The translations under genes and the position numbers were made by a program. From the NCBI GenBank assembly GCA_041494285.1, contig JBGQAL010000062.1, positions 1 to 14,079 on the forward strand: DNA of 14,079 nucleotides. The letters run 5' to 3'. The DNA is from Fen-7 sp041494285 (GTDB lineage Archaea > Halobacteriota > Methanosarcinia > Methanotrichales > Methanotrichaceae). How positions within the stretch are numbered: the first letter of the stretch is position 1; every line of letters begins with the position of its first letter. The notes under the pieces were generated by a model. The model saw nothing but the letters and a program-made list of their open reading frames with translations. It was not told the origin of the DNA and searched no databases. Below are positions 13,106-14,079 of the stretch, piece after piece.

Positions 13106-13891
13106 ATGACTATTAGTCAATCGACGATACTCCACGAGAGACATGGAATTAAAAGGGTATGCTTGAGCAAGAGACATGTGGTTGTCCTGATATTGTTCTT
13201 ATTCCTATTCACTACGAGTCCGTCCCTGAGTCTTGAAGCCTCCAGCCCCGAGAACAATGGATCGACCAAGGAGAGCCCCGCAGCAGCTTTTCAGGCGAAC
13301 ATGTCCAACCAGCAGGATTTGACTTCGATCGCGAACTTCAATACTGTTAATACAACTGCAACCGTGAACTTGAAGTACATCTGGTCGGTATCAGGCATCG
13401 AGAAAGATCAGATCACAATGGCCCTGGACCAGGAGGGCAACGACCTCTTCGGCAAGGCCAAATACGAGCCAGAGAACGGCGAGCCTTGGAACGGTGTTGT
13501 GGCGGGGTCCGTCTCTGAAAATCGGGTACATCTTGCCATAGCTGCAATGAAAAGCAAGGAGAAAGTCTCGACCGTGCTGGATGGCATTCTCGCGGATGGA
13601 GCCATCAGCGGCGAATTCTTCCAGGCGAGCGAGGGCAGGATCTCCAGCAGCGGCGAGTTTAACGCCGTGTGGATTAATCCAGATTTATCAAGCTACCTTC
13701 CAGCAAAGGTCAACGAGCTAGAGCCAAAGATGCCCGTTCCTGCAACCAACGTTTCCTCTCCCTCGGCCGCAAATCAGACAGATCAGCAGGCACCTCAGCC
13801 AAAGTCCAGGTTCCACGATGTACACCTGGATGCGGATAGAATCCAGACAGGGGTCGGAGATATAAGCCAGATACCTATTGGAATGGGATAA
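13106..13891 (+). CDS. Secreted protein of unknown function
   Basis: I do not recognise a known family. From ATG 13106 the frame encodes 261 residues and ends at TAA. A lysine/arginine stretch followed by VVVLILFLFLFTTSPSLSLEA forms a clear Sec signal peptide, so the product is exported to the cell surface or pseudoperiplasm. The mature part is rich in Asn, Ser, Gln and Glu and has several N-glycosylation sequons (NGS, NMS, NTT, NVS, NQT). A central domain of short beta-strands (SGIEKDQITMALDQEGNDLF; NGVVAGSVSENRVHLAIAA; GAISGEFFQASEGRISSSGEF) is followed by a Pro/Gln-rich linker and a short tail. The TATA box at 13082-13089 predicts initiation near 13111, so the TTG at 13163 (starting MSKRHVVVL, a textbook signal peptide, with AAAAGGG 5 bases upstream) may be the true start. 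A surface-layer accessory or lipoprotein-like role is only a guess. Confidence 0.72.
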   Translation: MTISQSTILHERHGIKRVCLSKRHVVVLILFLFLFTTSPSLSLEASSPENNGSTKESPAAAFQANMSNQQDLTSIANFNTVNTTATVNLKYIWSVSGIEKDQITMALDQEGNDLFGKAKYEPENGEPWNGVVAGSVSENRVHLAIAAMKSKEKVSTVLDGILADGAISGEFFQASEGRISSSGEFNAVWINPDLSSYLPAKVNELEPKMPVPATNVSSPSAANQTDQQAPQPKSRFHDVHLDADRIQTGVGDISQIPIGMG

Positions 13892-13922
13892 AAGAGGTTG
13901 AAAAGTGTTGAGGAAGATGGGT

Positions 13923-14079
13923 TCAAGCCGTCGTCTTCGCCTTGGCGATGTACCTTACGAGGTCTGATCCCAGCTTGCCAGTCCTTTGAACTTGTCTCTC
14001 TATCTCCTCAGGGTTGGTACCACTTTCGTTCATCGACTTAATGGCGTCCACTGCCTCATCAGGAACTGTGAAGTACTCG
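13923..14079 (-). CDS. C-terminal part of an unidentified gene (5' end outside window)
   Basis: On the minus strand a frame is open from the window edge to TGA (13923-13925), encoding 51 residues with no internal stop. The sequence is hydrophilic and helix-forming, with YFTVPDEAVDAIKSMNES, PEEIERQVQR and GSDLVRYIAKAKTTA. Codon choice and amino-acid composition look like real coding sequence. It converges on the secreted-protein gene with only 31 bases between the two stops. I do not recognise the family. An internal Met (about residue 16) could be a start, but the open frame continues past the window end. Confidence 0.6.
   Translation of the reverse strand, partial: EYFTVPDEAVDAIKSMNESGTNPEEIERQVQRTGKLGSDLVRYIAKAKTTA

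Noticed and set aside
1..14079. CRISPR array, rRNA or tRNA genes
   Set aside because: No regularly spaced direct repeats and no rRNA or tRNA sequence signatures were seen on reading both strands.

Overview
The window looks like chromosome of a methanogenic archaeon of the Methanothrix (Methanosaeta)/Methanosarcinales type. The pointers are a type-2 (methanogen-type) seryl-tRNA synthetase, an archaeal-type S15, the KEOPS subunit Pcc1, an archaeal RecJ/GAN-like DHH protein, a class III (oxygen-sensitive) ribonucleotide reductase, a 2[4Fe-4S] ferredoxin, archaeal TATA-box promoters and T-run terminators. The genus is inferred from protein character, not proven.

Left part (1-4330) is an eroded accessory region. 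It opens with the last 37 codons of what looks like an IS630-type transposase. A minus-strand pseudogene follows (299-919) whose pieces, read through three frameshifts, resemble the C-terminal half of a phage portal protein. Next is an intact small heat-shock protein (Hsp20), then a GNAT acetyltransferase pseudogene with three frameshifts and a nonsense codon. Last comes a GH13 alpha-amylase-family gene whose GH13 motifs are all present but which is cut by one in-frame TAG upstream of all the catalytic residues.

Middle part (4340-9180) holds intact housekeeping and redox genes, mostly as single transcription units with their own promoters: Fe/Mn superoxide dismutase, a 750-bp largely non-coding gap, anaerobic ribonucleoside-triphosphate reductase NrdD preceded by a small leader ORF, a 58-residue ferredoxin with a bacterial-looking hairpin terminator that begins inside its stop codon, and convergent to it a membrane-anchored, cysteine-rich DUF116 protein.

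Right part (9220-12758) is a tight four-gene operon: ribosomal protein S15, a RecJ-like DHH nuclease, KEOPS Pcc1 and type-2 SerRS. All three junctions are 4-base ATGA overlaps, which implies translational coupling. It ties together translation (S15, SerRS), tRNA t6A modification (Pcc1) and replication or repair (RecJ/GAN). After a 350-bp gap with stem-loops come a secreted protein of unknown function and, converging on it, the C-terminus of a minus-strand gene that runs off the window end.

Several starts are non-ATG (TTG for sod and nrdD, GTG for the GNAT remnant) and were chosen from Shine-Dalgarno spacing. TAG is the normal stop of three intact genes here, which argues against dedicated pyrrolysine coding.
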